Of a stretch of 64,000 nt of DNA, positions 1 through 8,921 are shown in pieces. The position numbers and the translations under genes are program-made. The notes beneath the pieces are model-generated. The model saw only the letters and a program-made list of their open reading frames with translations, was not told the DNA's origin and searched no databases. The stretch's first letter is position 1, and every line of letters begins with the position of its first letter. The stretch comes from Bog-473 sp035551835 (lineage in GTDB: Bacteria; Actinomycetota; Acidimicrobiia; Acidimicrobiales; RAAP-2), in the NCBI GenBank assembly GCA_035551835.1, contig DASZMN010000032.1:30374-94373 (forward strand), in the 5' to 3' direction.

Positions 1-1
1 G

Positions 2-493
2 CTCGCCCAGGGGGACGTTCGGCTCCTGGGGACCGAGCTCGCCCAGCAGCTGCTCGGCTCTTCGATCCCAGCCCGACTGGCGTTCGTGGCGCTTGACGGC
101 ACGCCGCGCGTCGTCCCTACGTGGTTCGAGTGGAACGGCGCGGAGATCGTCATGGGCACCTACGTCGCCGGTCCCAACGCCGGCATTCGTCACCCGGCGG
201 CCCGCGTCGCTGCCCTGCGTGCCAACCCGGCGGTTGCATTGACGATCGACACCGACCGGTTCCCCTCTCAGAGCCTGGCGATGCGCGGCCGGGCCGAGAT
301 CGACGAAGTCGACGGGCTGGCGCCGGAGTACGCGGCGTCGGCCCGTCGCTACCTCGGCGACAGCGCCGCGGCAGAGATGCTCGCCTCGATGGACCAACCC
401 GGAACGGTGCAGGCCCGTATCGTGGTGCGCCCGACCTGGGTCGGGCTCCTCGACTTCGCCACTCGTCTTCCCAGCCCGTTGGGCGGCGTGTGA
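2..493 (+). CDS. PPOX-family FMN/F420-binding split-barrel protein, 5'-truncated by the window edge
   Basis: The frame is open from base 2 with no start codon needed, so the N-terminus lies outside the window. The visible 163 residues look like the pyridoxamine 5'-phosphate oxidase-like split barrel: an early strand (RLAFVALDG) leads into a PTWFEW segment, then an 'AALRANPAVALTID' region typical of small FMN- or F420-binding oxidoreductases. The N-terminal residues sit where family members begin their helix, so probably only a few residues are missing. Function beyond flavin/deazaflavin binding cannot be read. The next gene starts 25 bases downstream on the same strand, so co-transcription is likely. 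Confidence 0.75.
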   Translation, partial: LAQGDVRLLGTELAQQLLGSSIPARLAFVALDGTPRVVPTWFEWNGAEIVMGTYVAGPNAGIRHPAARVAALRANPAVALTIDTDRFPSQSLAMRGRAEIDEVDGLAPEYAASARRYLGDSAAAEMLASMDQPGTVQARIVVRPTWVGLLDFATRLPSPLGGV

Positions 494-518
494 GCGCGCG
501 GGTCCAAGGATCACGGAC

Positions 519-1112
519 ATGAGCAAGGTCTTCAGCGCCCTCGCGGTGTCGGTCGACGGCTACATCACGGGCCGCGATCCCGGACCCGGGCGCGGACTGG
601 GCGAGGGGTCGATGCTCTTCGACTGGTACTTCGATGGCGACACGTCCAGCCACGTGTTCGACGGGTTCCGGCTCAGCGAATCCAGCGCCCGTGTCTTCGA
701 CGCCCTCGCCGGACGCGTGGGTGCCGTTGTAGCGGGGCGCAACACCTACGAGGACTCCGATCATTTCGGAGGCGGCAGCCCCCACCCGGCAGCCCGCCTC
801 TTCGTGGTCAGCCATCGGCCGGCGCCGGAGATCACCGAGCGGCAGACCCTCGTCACCACAGGTATCGCCGACGCGATCGCGGCGGCTCGCGAAGCTGCCG
901 GGGAGAAAGACGTCGGTCTCATGGGTGGCGGCGTCGTGACCGGGGCATTGACGGCCGGGCTCGTTGACGAGCTGATCCTCCATCAGGTGCCGGTCCTGCT
1001 GGGCGGCGGGCGACCCTTCTTCAAGACGCTGCCCGAACGGGTGCACCTCCGCCTCGTCGAGGCGATCCCGGCGCCCGGGGTCACCCACCTCCACTACGAG
1101 GTCCAACGTTGA
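519..1112 (+). CDS. RibD C-terminal / dihydrofolate reductase-like family protein
   Basis: A 197-residue protein beginning MSKVFSALAVSVDGYI, the classic opening of the stand-alone RibD C-terminal (DHFR-fold) family. GRNTYE near residue 73 and the glycine-rich MGGGVVTGAL near 134 match the family's nucleotide-binding elements, and 'LLGGGRPFF' near 162 is the usual C-terminal signature. Members bind NADPH, but most have no proven substrate; there is no deaminase domain and no riboflavin operon here, so a role in riboflavin synthesis is not implied. The ATG at 519 is the first start and gives the normal family length. Confidence 0.85.
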   Translation: MSKVFSALAVSVDGYITGRDPGPGRGLGEGSMLFDWYFDGDTSSHVFDGFRLSESSARVFDALAGRVGAVVAGRNTYEDSDHFGGGSPHPAARLFVVSHRPAPEITERQTLVTTGIADAIAAAREAAGEKDVGLMGGGVVTGALTAGLVDELILHQVPVLLGGGRPFFKTLPERVHLRLVEAIPAPGVTHLHYEVQR

Positions 1113-1162
1113 ACCCAACCACTCCGCCCGCAGCAGGCACGACGAGGATCAAGGAGCGCATC

Positions 1163-1501
1163 ATGAGCACGCGCGTCACCGACGAGCAGATCAGCCAGCT
1201 GGCAGCAACGGCGAAGCCCTACAGCCTGGCGCTTCTGTGGTGGGGTCCGGGGCGGCACATGGACGGCGCTGCAGCAACGGAGCTCGAACACCAACGACGA
1301 ATGGTGTCGTTACGCGCCGACGGAGTGATTGCGATCCTCTGTCCTGTCGGCTCCGAGACCCTGGCCGGCGTCGCCGTCATGAACGTGCCGCCGGAGGAAG
1401 CCAGAGACATCATGGACGGTGACCCGTGCGTGCGGGCCGGGATGATCATCACTGAGGTGCAGCCGTGCCACGGCTTCCCCGGAGACGCCCTGCCCATCTG
1501 A
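1163..1501 (+). CDS. YCII-related domain protein
   Basis: A 112-residue protein of the dimeric alpha/beta-barrel YCII type: an opening strand (YSLALLWWGPG), a helix with 'ELEHQRRMVSLRADGVI', a central strand, and 'PPEEARDIMDGDPCVRAGMI', which resembles the SxEEAxxxxxxDPF/V region of the family. An upstream in-frame ATG exists at 1109, but AAGGAG at 1151-1156, six bases before the ATG at 1163, makes the shorter start preferable. The role is unknown; some members are small hydrolases or degradation accessory proteins. Confidence 0.7.
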   Translation: MSTRVTDEQISQLAATAKPYSLALLWWGPGRHMDGAAATELEHQRRMVSLRADGVIAILCPVGSETLAGVAVMNVPPEEARDIMDGDPCVRAGMIITEVQPCHGFPGDALPI

Positions 1502-1669
1502 TCCGACACGTGCGAACCCAAACGACTCGTGGCTGGCGGGCCCTTTGAGGCGAAGGCCGGCGGCACTGACCGTCGGGTCTCTTCATTCGGCCGAACGGTG
1601 AAGGCGGGTACGGTGGCCCACGCTCGACCTGCCCCCGTGACCACGAGGGCGCACTTTGGGGGGTACGCG

Positions 1670-3970
1670 GTGGCCAGAATCGAATTCGGGGGGAAGATCG
1701 GCAACGACTGGACGGATTCCGAGCCGTGGTGGCCTCCCGTGGCCACCCCACCGGCCGGCGCGCCGAACGTCGTCCTGATCGTCCTCGACGACGTGGGCTT
1801 CGCCCAGCTCGGCTGCTACGGCTCAGACATTGCGACCCCGGTCATCGACGGCGTCGCCGCCGAAGGCATCCGGCTCACCAACTTTCACACCACCGCGCTG
1901 TGTTCGCCCACCCGCGCCTGCCTCCTGACCGGGCGCAACCATCATCGCAGCGGCATGGGTCGGGTCGCCGACCTCGCCATGGGCTTTCCCGGCTATTGGG
2001 GTCGGCCGCCGCGCGAGAACGGTTTCCTCTCCGAGATCCTCCGAGCAAACGGCTACGCCACCTACGCCGTCGGCAAATGGCACCTGAGCCCCGAGGACGA
2101 GACGAACATGGCGCGCTCGCGTGCCACCTGGCCGCTCGGCCGCGGGTTTGATCGCTGGTACGGCTTCCACGGTGGTGAGACCCACCAGTTCGTCCCGGGC
2201 CTCTACCACGACAACCACATTGTGCGGCCCCCGCGCACCGCCGAAGACGGGTATCACCTGAGCGCCGACCTGGCCGATCGCGCCATCGAATACCTGGGCG
2301 ACCTCCGGGCCGTCGATGACGAGCTGCCGTTCTTCCTCTACTTCGCCACGGGCGCCTGTCACTCGCCGCATCACGCCCCGGCCGAGTGGATCGAGCACTA
2401 CCGGGGTCACTTCGCTCGGGGCTGGGACAGTTGGCGTGACGAGACGTTCGCGCGCCAACTTGCGCTCGGCATCGTTCCCGAAGGGACCGTGCTCTCGCCG
2501 CGACCGCCGTGGGTACCCAGCTGGGACAGCCTCGACGAACGCGAACGGGAGCTCGCCGAGCGGTTCATGGAGTGTTTCGCGGGATTCCTCTCCTTCACCG
2601 ACGAGCAGATCGGCCGGGTGCTCAATTTCATCGACGACCTCGGCGACACGCAAAACACGGCGGTGCTCGTGGTTTCCGACAACGGCGCCAGCTCCGAGGG
2701 AGGTAAGGAGGGCACCATCAACGAGGGCCGGCTCTCGAACTTCGAGGGCGCCGGCGTGGACGAGATGTACCAGCGGATCGACGAAATCGGCGGGCCGCTC
2801 AGCCACAACAACTACCCATGGGGCTGGACCATGGCGGGGAACACGCCCTTCAAGCGCTGGAAGCGCGAGGTCCACGAGGGTGGCGTGGCCGACCCGTGCA
2901 TCGCCAAGTTCCCCCGGCTGACAACGGCCGACGCGGGCGGTCTCCGCCGGCAGTACGCCCACGCCATCGACGTGCTGCCGACCGTGCTCGAGCTGGCCGG
3001 CGTCGCCGTACCCGCCGAGATCGACGGGATCGCCCAGTCGCACCTCGACGGCACGAGCTTCGCCTACGTCCTCGATGAGGCGGGGGACCGGGCGCCCGAT
3101 CGCCATCGCACGCAGCACTTCGAGATGCTGGGCTCGCGCGCCATCTACCACGACGGATGGAAAGCGGTGACGTTCCACCCGGTCGGCCCGCTCTACGACG
3201 ACGGGTTGCGTTCGAACGCGCCGTTCGACGAGGACGTCTGGGAGCTCTACCACGTGGCCGAGGACGCCTCGGAGGCGCACGACCGCGCCGCCGACCTTCC
3301 CGAGAAGCTGGCGAAGCTCGTCGCACTGTGGTGGGAAGAGGCGCGGCGAAACGACGTGCTCCCGCTGGACAATCGCGTCCTCGAGGCCATGGCGCACAAA
3401 CACGACGGGCGGCGTTACCAGGACACGTATCGTTACTTCCCAGGCGGCGCGCAAGTACCTGAGTGGGTGGCCGTCGACGTGCGCAACCGCTCGCACGCAA
3501 TGGCGGTCGACGTCGAGGTGCCCGAGGGCACGGTCGCCAACGGCACGCTGCTCGCACTTGGGTGTGCCCTCGGCGGCTGGTCGCTGCACGTCCTCGGCGG
3601 CCGTCTGCGCTACGTGCACAACCTGCACGGGCAGGCGCACTACGAGGTGGTCGCCGCGCCGCCACTGGGGCCGGGTCGACACCGCGTCGAATTCCGCTTC
3701 GACAAGGACCAGGGCGCCGGCGGCACGGCGATGCTTCTCGTCGATGGGGAGGCCGTCGGCGAGGCCGCAGTCGCACGGTTCACCCCCGTGGCCTTCAACG
3801 AGGTCGGGATCGGCCTCACCTGTGGCTACGAGTGGGGTCCCGCGGTCGGCGAAGGCTACGAGGCGCCGTTCCCTTTCAACGGCACCATCGTGCGGGCCGA
3901 GGTCTCGGCCACCGGTCCCGTTGTCCACGACCCGGTGGCCGACGTCGCGGCGATTCTGGCTTCCCAGTGA
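1670..3970 (+). CDS. Arylsulfatase, Cys-type (formylglycine-dependent)
   Basis: A sulfatase of about 766 residues. The metal-binding start 'NVVLIVLDDVGF' lies near residue 31 and the CSPTRACLLTGR signature holds Cys78, the residue converted to formylglycine in type I sulfatases. 'KWHL' and a later 'VVSDNGAS' supply further active-site residues. The C-terminal ~180 residues look like the beta-rich tail of long actinobacterial arylsulfatases. I chose GTG 1670 because GGGGGG lies just upstream and it gives the usual spacing to the first beta strand; the frame is open further upstream to 1529. No signal peptide is apparent. Maturation needs a formylglycine-generating enzyme, which is not encoded nearby (EgtB at 31669-32943 has a related fold but another job). 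Confidence 0.9.
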   Translation: MARIEFGGKIGNDWTDSEPWWPPVATPPAGAPNVVLIVLDDVGFAQLGCYGSDIATPVIDGVAAEGIRLTNFHTTALCSPTRACLLTGRNHHRSGMGRVADLAMGFPGYWGRPPRENGFLSEILRANGYATYAVGKWHLSPEDETNMARSRATWPLGRGFDRWYGFHGGETHQFVPGLYHDNHIVRPPRTAEDGYHLSADLADRAIEYLGDLRAVDDELPFFLYFATGACHSPHHAPAEWIEHYRGHFARGWDSWRDETFARQLALGIVPEGTVLSPRPPWVPSWDSLDERERELAERFMECFAGFLSFTDEQIGRVLNFIDDLGDTQNTAVLVVSDNGASSEGGKEGTINEGRLSNFEGAGVDEMYQRIDEIGGPLSHNNYPWGWTMAGNTPFKRWKREVHEGGVADPCIAKFPRLTTADAGGLRRQYAHAIDVLPTVLELAGVAVPAEIDGIAQSHLDGTSFAYVLDEAGDRAPDRHRTQHFEMLGSRAIYHDGWKAVTFHPVGPLYDDGLRSNAPFDEDVWELYHVAEDASEAHDRAADLPEKLAKLVALWWEEARRNDVLPLDNRVLEAMAHKHDGRRYQDTYRYFPGGAQVPEWVAVDVRNRSHAMAVDVEVPEGTVANGTLLALGCALGGWSLHVLGGRLRYVHNLHGQAHYEVVAAPPLGPGRHRVEFRFDKDQGAGGTAMLLVDGEAVGEAAVARFTPVAFNEVGIGLTCGYEWGPAVGEGYEAPFPFNGTIVRAEVSATGPVVHDPVADVAAILASQ

Positions 3971-4196
3971 TCGGCGTGAGAACAATGCCGCGTTCTTGAG
4001 GTGACCGCGGTTGTCGCGTCCCGCTCACCGGGGACCACCGTGCCGCTCGCCAATGAGGCTGGTCCACCCCTATTGATCCGCGGTCGGGATACCCAAAGCG
4101 CGCTCGTCTCGGAAGCACAGCAGCCCGATCCAATGGGTGAGGCAGGCAATACGTGTCGACGTCGGTCGCTTGTAATGGTCCGACGCTCGTTCCAAC

Positions 4197-5309
4197 ATGG
4201 TCGCCGTGATCTTGGCTTTGTCGGAGCGAGCGCGCGGAATCGGGCGAGGCGCGATCATCGGGGCCGTGGTGACGGCCGCCGTGCTCGCGTGGCCCGCGGT
4301 CGCCTCGGGCGCAACGACCGTACGCGTCGCGCCGGGGGCGACGCTGCTCGGTATTGCCGACGAGTACGGCACGACCGTCGCCGCCTTGGCGGCCGCCAAC
4401 AACTTGAGTGACCCGAACAACATCGTGATCGGCTCCGTGCTGCGGATCCCCGGACCAGGGACGCCTGAGCAGGCGGCCGTCACGGCGTCGGGGCCATCAG
4501 ATGGAAGCGTCGTGGTCGCAGCCGGAGACACCTTGTTGGGGATTGCTCGTCAGTACGGCACCACGGTCCAAGCGTTGGCGACGGTGAATAATCTGACCGA
4601 TCCGAACAGGGTCATCATCGGAACGCGGCTCACTATCCCCGGAGTCGGCGCGTCGGCGGCCGGACCGGTTCCAGCGGGGACCTCTGGCGTCACCATGGTG
4701 ACCATCTCTCCGGGACAGACACTCTCTTCGATCGCCGCCGATCACGGCACCACCGTCGCGATGCTCGAGGCCGTGAACGGCATCGTCCATCCCAATTTCA
4801 TCGTGTCTGGAATGGAGTTGCGGCTCCCCTCGGCGGGTACGAGTACCAATGCCCTGGCGTCCGACAGTGTCCCGACACCGAGCGCGCTACCTGCAGGGCT
4901 CCAGGCCTACCCCGGCCGGGTCGCCTTGCGATCCCTTTTCGTCCACTGGGCCGGTCTGGAGAGTGTCAGTCCAGCGTTGTTGGAAGCGATGTGCTGGTGG
5001 GAGTCCGGCTGGCAGACCTCTATCTCATCCGTCACCGGCGCTCTGGGCGTCTGCCAACTCGAGCCCACGACCGTGACCGATCTTCAGGCTCAGCTGGGAC
5101 GGCCCAACCTCGACCCGAATGTTGCCTCGGACAACATCGAAATGGCGGCGGTCTTCCTTCACCATCTCCTGGTTGCCACCGGCGGCGATGCGTCCATGGC
5201 CCTGGCCGGCTACTACCAGGGCCTGGCTTCCGTCCAGAGTGCCGGCCTCTTCCCGTCAACCAAGCAGTACGTGAAGGGGATCCTGGCCTACGTGCCCTCA
5301 TTCAGCTGA
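4197..5309 (+). CDS. Secreted LysM-repeat protein with lytic transglycosylase-like (SLT) domain
   Basis: A 370-residue protein with an N-terminal hydrophobic segment ending in AVASGA (probable signal peptide), then three LysM modules at roughly residues 41-85, 101-145 and 160-206. Each has the 'TLLGIA..YGTTV..L...NN' pattern and ends in 'RIPG', 'TIPG' or 'RLPS'. The last ~140 residues contain 'LLEAMCWWESGWQ' followed by GALGVCQLEPTT, an SLT-like fold with the catalytic Glu in the ES pair and a variant of the GxxQ motif, ending at 'ALAGYYQGLASV'. It should bind and cleave peptidoglycan outside the membrane. GTG 4206 is an alternative start. The 226 bases upstream hold no gene I can support. 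Confidence 0.85.
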   Translation: MVAVILALSERARGIGRGAIIGAVVTAAVLAWPAVASGATTVRVAPGATLLGIADEYGTTVAALAAANNLSDPNNIVIGSVLRIPGPGTPEQAAVTASGPSDGSVVVAAGDTLLGIARQYGTTVQALATVNNLTDPNRVIIGTRLTIPGVGASAAGPVPAGTSGVTMVTISPGQTLSSIAADHGTTVAMLEAVNGIVHPNFIVSGMELRLPSAGTSTNALASDSVPTPSALPAGLQAYPGRVALRSLFVHWAGLESVSPALLEAMCWWESGWQTSISSVTGALGVCQLEPTTVTDLQAQLGRPNLDPNVASDNIEMAAVFLHHLLVATGGDASMALAGYYQGLASVQSAGLFPSTKQYVKGILAYVPSFS

Positions 5310-5545
5310 GGGACGATTCGGGGGTCCTTGAAATGACCGACCATGAGTCCATTGGGTGATGTCACGGGGCCCATGACCCGGGTTCCCCCGAGATCCTCGG
5401 CACGCGGCAACGCAGCTCCGACGTCGGGCACCCCGACGTAGAACACGGCGTGGCTCTCATAGCCCGGTCCGCCGCCGACTCCACCGCGGATGCCCGTCCC
5501 GTCGTCGGTGGTTGTCTTTACTGGATACCCCGTGATTGACCCCGG
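5288..5545 (-). pseudogene. Remnant of a glyoxalase/VOC-family gene
   Basis: Reading the minus strand between two genes gives an uninterrupted ~80-residue stretch with no start codon whose middle (GGVGGGPGYESHAVFYVGV, then 'PDVGAALPRAEDLGG', then 'MGPV' and 'GHFKDP') is recognisably the C-terminal half of a VOC/glyoxalase-like domain. The first half of the domain is missing, and after the 'DP' pair the expected GN.fGL ending is replaced by unrelated residues. Those residues run to a stop at 5288-5290, inside the 3' end of the LysM gene on the other strand. I infer a gene broken at both ends. The assignment rests on motif order alone. Confidence 0.6.
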
Positions 5546-5588
5546 GCTACCGCTGTCGGGGCAGGGGGGACGGCGTGTCCTCCGAAGC

Positions 5589-6206
5589 TCAGTCGAAGCT
5601 GGGCCGGTCCTTGCGCGTGCGCTTGAGCTCGTAGAAGCCCTCGGTCCCGGTGCACAGCAGCACGCCGTCCCACAGACGGCCGGCCGCCTCGCCCTTGGGC
5701 GCCGGCGTGACCACCGGGCCGAAGATGGCCTGGCCGTTGTAGTGGATGACCGGGGTGCCGACGTCGTAGCCGACCGGGTCCATCCCGGCGCGGTGCGACG
5801 CCTCGAGTGCGCCGTCGAACTCCTCGGAGGTGGCCGCGTCGGCGAGCGACGCCGGCAGGCCGAGCTCGTCGAGCGCCTCGGGCACGATCTTGGGCCGCTC
5901 GGCCTCGTCGCGGCCCCGCCCCTGCACGTGGATCCGGGTACCGAGCGCGGTGTAGAGCGGCTCGAGGATGTCGCGGCCCTTGAGCTGTTCGGCCGCGATG
6001 CAGACGCGCACCGGCCCCTTGGCCAGTGACATGCGCGCTCGATACTCGTCGGTGAGGCCCTCGCGGTCGGCGTTGAGGATGGCGAGCGACATCACGTGCC
6101 ACTCGGTGTGGATGTCGCGCACCTTCTCGACCTCGAGCATCCAGCGCGAGGTGATCCAGGCCCACGGGCAGAGCGGGTCGAACCAGAAGTCAGCGGTGTC
6201 TTTCAT
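5589..6206 (-). CDS. DsbA-family protein related to mycothiol-dependent nitroreductase (Rv2466c type)
   Basis: A 205-residue thioredoxin-fold protein. 'DFWFDPLCPWAWITSRW' near residues 6-22 is the family's active-site region, followed by the helical insertion and a cis-Pro segment (VGTPVIHYNG). The active-site motif reads CPWA, not the CPWC of the characterised Mycobacterium enzyme, so only the nucleophilic Cys is present. A monothiol, mycothiol-linked mechanism is possible, but that is inference. ATG 6206 overlaps the stop of the upstream SDR by ATGA, so the two are translated as a unit. Confidence 0.8.
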   Translation of the reverse strand: MKDTADFWFDPLCPWAWITSRWMLEVEKVRDIHTEWHVMSLAILNADREGLTDEYRARMSLAKGPVRVCIAAEQLKGRDILEPLYTALGTRIHVQGRGRDEAERPKIVPEALDELGLPASLADAATSEEFDGALEASHRAGMDPVGYDVGTPVIHYNGQAIFGPVVTPAPKGEAAGRLWDGVLLCTGTEGFYELKRTRKDRPSFD

Positions 6207-6955
6207 GGGATTCCTCCGTCGACGCGTAGGACGGCGCCCGTCACGAAGCTTGAGGCGTCCGTCGCCAGGAACATCGCGGCCCCCACGATCTCGGGGGGCT
6301 CTCCGGCCCGGCCCAGTGCGTGGTGCGGCATGCCGCGCTCGAGGATCTTGGGGTCCCAGGCCTTCGAGATGTCGGTCAGGAAAGGTCCCGCCATGATGCA
6401 GTTGACCCGCACCGTCGGCCCGAAGGCCTTGGCGAAGCCTTCGGTGAGCGCGTTCAGCCCGGCCTTGGCGGCGTCGTAGGGCAACATGTGCGGCGCCGGC
6501 CGGATGGACCCCGTGCTCGAGACGTTGATGATGGATCCACCATATGGGCCGTCGGCCATTCGCGTGCCGACCAGCGCGGTGAGGCGGAAGGGGCCCTTGA
6601 GGTTGACCCCGAGCGTCTTGTCCCACAGCTCCTCGCTCGCCGAGGTCAGGTCGGGATAGAGCGGCGACATTCCGGCGTTGTTCACCAGCACGTCCACCTG
6701 GCCGAACGTGTCGTAGGCCTGCTCGACCAGCCCGTCGAGCTCGTCCCAGTGGCCGACGTGGCACGCCACCGGCAGCGCGCGCCGGCCCATGGCCTCGACC
6801 TCGGCCGCCACCTCGGCGCAGCTGTCGATCTTGCGGCTGGCGACAACCAGGTCGGCGCCCGCGCCGGCGAAGGCCAGCGCCATCTCGCGGCCGAGCCCGC
6901 GGCTGCCGCCCGTGACCAGGGCCACCTTGCCCGCCAGCGCGCCGTCCTTTGCCAT
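6203..6955 (-). CDS. Short-chain dehydrogenase/reductase (SDR)
   Basis: A classical SDR of 250 residues. TGGSRGLG near residue 15 is the Rossmann cofactor motif, NNAG near residue 92 the structural motif, and the catalytic Ser (NVSSTGS) and YxxxK (YDAAKAG) are all in place. The C-terminal 'VTGAVLRVDGG' is typical. The residues after the second strand (ASRK) suggest NADP(H) preference. A good ribosome site (AGGAGG) precedes the ATG. It overlaps the DsbA-like gene by four bases, so the pair is probably one redox operon; substrate unknown. Confidence 0.9.
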   Translation of the reverse strand: MAKDGALAGKVALVTGGSRGLGREMALAFAGAGADLVVASRKIDSCAEVAAEVEAMGRRALPVACHVGHWDELDGLVEQAYDTFGQVDVLVNNAGMSPLYPDLTSASEELWDKTLGVNLKGPFRLTALVGTRMADGPYGGSIINVSSTGSIRPAPHMLPYDAAKAGLNALTEGFAKAFGPTVRVNCIMAGPFLTDISKAWDPKILERGMPHHALGRAGEPPEIVGAAMFLATDASSFVTGAVLRVDGGIP

Positions 6956-6968
6956 GTCGCCTCCTGTC

Positions 6969-7007
6969 GTCTCTACTGCTCGTCTCTACTGCTCGTCTCG
7001 ACTGCGT
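6969..7007. repeat. Three 13-bp tandem units between M20 peptidase and SDR
   Basis: Two identical copies of GTCTCTACTGCTC (6969-6981 and 6982-6994) are followed by a degraded third copy (6995-7007). They fill almost the whole gap between the M20 peptidase stop and the SDR ribosome site, in the untranslated leader of the SDR message. No dyad symmetry was seen; probably replication slippage. Confidence 0.8.
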
Positions 7008-8372
7008 CTACGGCGCCTGCAGCAGCTCGGCCACCAGGTGGGTGACCGCCTTGCCCATCGGGATGTGCAGCGACTCGTTCGGCCCGTGTGCGTTGGAGTG
7101 CGGGCCGAGCACGCCGGTGGCCACGAACTGGGTCTCGGGGAACCCTCGCTGCAGGTCGGCCAGGAACGGGATGGAGCCCCCTTCGCCCACCGCGCCCGGG
7201 GGGCGCCCGAAGCGCTCGGTGGACACCCGGGCCAGGGTCGCCGCGACAGCCTCGTCGAGTGGTGGGGCCACCCAGCCCTGCGCCACCCCCTCGACGTCGA
7301 TGGTGACGTGCGCGCCCTCGTCGGTCCGGATGGCCGAGATGAGCGCGTCGCACGCCGCCTGCGCGTCCACGTCAGGCGGCAGACGCAGCGAGAGCTTGAG
7401 CGTCGTCGACGGCCGCAGCACGTTGCCGCCGTCGCGCGGCGCGGGCAACCCGTCGGCGCCGACCACCTCGAGCGCGGCGCCCCATGTCCGCGCCGCCAGC
7501 CGCGCCAACGGGTCGGCCCCGAGGAGGTGCAGCCCGTCGACCACCGGCGCCGCGCTGTCGGGGAACTCCGCGGCGAGGGCCTCGAGGTTGGCCCGGTGCG
7601 CGTCGGGCATCCCCGCCCCCGCCAGCTCGGGCAGGAGGATGCGGCCGTCGACCTCGTCCTCGATCCCCGACAGGATGCGCCGCAAGATACGGAACGACGA
7701 CGGCACCACACCGCCGCCCTGCCCGCTGTGGATGCCCTCGGTCAACACGTCCACCCTCACGGTGACGACGAGGTTCCCGCGCAGCGACGTCGTCAGCCAG
7801 AGCCGGTCGTAGCTCAGCCCGCCCGAATCGAGACAGAGCACGAGCCGCGGCGTCCCGATGCGCGCCCCCAGGTGCTCGAGGTAGGCGGCCAGGTCGGGAC
7901 TGCCGCTCTCCTCGCTCGCCTCGATGAGGACCAGGACGCGGCCGTGCCCACCGCCCGCTTCCAGCAGACCCGTCACGGCGGCGAACGTCGAGTAGCCGTC
8001 GTCGGCCGTGCCCCGCCCGTAGAGCAGGTCGCCCTCGCGCACCGGCTCGTAGGGCGCCAGCCCGGCGCGCCACGCGCCGAGCGGCGGCTGCTTGTCCATG
8101 TGGCCGTAGATCACGATCGGGTCCCCGGTGCCGCCGTTGTCGACGAGCAACACGGGGGTGCGCCCGGGGAGCTGGACGATCTCGGTCTGCAGCGTGGCGT
8201 CTTGCGCGCGCACCCAGTCGCGCAGCAGCTCGGCCGCCGCCGCGATCGCGCCGCGCTCGGCCCAGTCGGGGTCGAAGGCGGGGGAGAGGCAGGGGATGCG
8301 GGTGTACTCGGAGAGCGCGGGGAGGATCCGCTCCTCCCAGGCGGCGTCGATGGCGTCGATCGAGTCGGACAT
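7008..8372 (-). CDS. M20-family metallopeptidase (dipeptidase-like)
   Basis: A 454-residue M20 zinc peptidase. The metal-binding sequence runs GHMDKQPP (His and Asp at about 90-92), then GRGTADDG with the bridging Asp, then the catalytic EE pair in 'EASEESGSP', and a dimerisation-domain signature (TEGIHSGQGGG). This arrangement matches the ArgE/DapE/CPG2-like dipeptidase branch, probably cytoplasmic with two metal ions. Substrate is not predictable; the lack of a signal peptide suggests intracellular peptides or N-acylated amino acids. The gene follows the SRPBCC gene by 7 bases, so the two are co-transcribed. Confidence 0.9.
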   Translation of the reverse strand: MSDSIDAIDAAWEERILPALSEYTRIPCLSPAFDPDWAERGAIAAAAELLRDWVRAQDATLQTEIVQLPGRTPVLLVDNGGTGDPIVIYGHMDKQPPLGAWRAGLAPYEPVREGDLLYGRGTADDGYSTFAAVTGLLEAGGGHGRVLVLIEASEESGSPDLAAYLEHLGARIGTPRLVLCLDSGGLSYDRLWLTTSLRGNLVVTVRVDVLTEGIHSGQGGGVVPSSFRILRRILSGIEDEVDGRILLPELAGAGMPDAHRANLEALAAEFPDSAAPVVDGLHLLGADPLARLAARTWGAALEVVGADGLPAPRDGGNVLRPSTTLKLSLRLPPDVDAQAACDALISAIRTDEGAHVTIDVEGVAQGWVAPPLDEAVAATLARVSTERFGRPPGAVGEGGSIPFLADLQRGFPETQFVATGVLGPHSNAHGPNESLHIPMGKAVTHLVAELLQAP

Positions 8373-8379
8373 GCGCCGA

Positions 8380-8850
8380 TCAGGCCCCCGGGGTCTCGGT
8401 GAGCTCCGCCAGCCGCCCGAGCGTCTTGGTCATGGCCGCCGCCGTCTGTTTTCCCACCGGGCCGGCCCGGAGCATGAAGCGCTGCTTGTCCTGAGTGATG
8501 TCCCAGCTCTCGCGGACGCGGGTCCCGCCGTCGGTGCCCTCGAGCTCGTAGCGCCAGACGCGCCCGCCGACGAAGCGCCCGAACGGCCCGGACAGGACGG
8601 TCTGCCAGGCGATCCGCCGGTCCCGCTCGTACTCGATCACCGTGTTGGTCATGGAGTACGGCACGCCGAGCCTCATCGCCATACCGAAGGTCGAGCCGAG
8701 GGCCAGCTGCTGGGTCGCCCCGGGCTTGAGGTGCTGTACCGACCCCGAGCCGTCGATCTCGGGATGGCGCGACGCGTCGGCCACGATGGCGAAGATGTCG
8801 GCGGCGGGCGCCTTGATCACCCGCTCGACGCTGACGACGTTGTCTCCCAC
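8380..8850 (-). CDS. SRPBCC/START-like ligand-binding protein
   Basis: A 156-residue protein starting 'VVSVERVIKAPAADIFAIVADASRHPEIDGSG', the hallmark opening of polyketide-cyclase-like SRPBCC proteins, and ending with the long C-terminal helix (AAAMTKTLGRLAEL). These helix-grip folds hold a hydrophobic ligand. The start is GTG at 8850 with GGAGG eight bases before it. It is directly upstream of the M20 peptidase. No catalytic residues can be assigned. Confidence 0.8.
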   Translation of the reverse strand: MGDNVVSVERVIKAPAADIFAIVADASRHPEIDGSGSVQHLKPGATQQLALGSTFGMAMRLGVPYSMTNTVIEYERDRRIAWQTVLSGPFGRFVGGRVWRYELEGTDGGTRVRESWDITQDKQRFMLRAGPVGKQTAAAMTKTLGRLAELTETPGA

Positions 8851-8921
8851 GATTGCGACCTCCGGATCGGCCGGCGTCCAGCCGCCGGCTCAGGGCGATG
8901 ACACTAGGGCGCACGGCGCCC

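Noticed and set aside
1823..3985. 720-codon open frame on the minus strand
   Set aside because: It is the mirror of the arylsulfatase gene. High-GC codon bias keeps the opposite frame open; the translation is Val/Arg/Glu-rich with no domain.
4070..4196. Protein-like minus-strand stretch (ASDHYKRPTSTRIACLTHW...) upstream of the LysM gene
   Set aside because: Reads somewhat like a C-terminus but I recognise no family, and the frame runs on into the LysM gene as a shadow. Too little to call.
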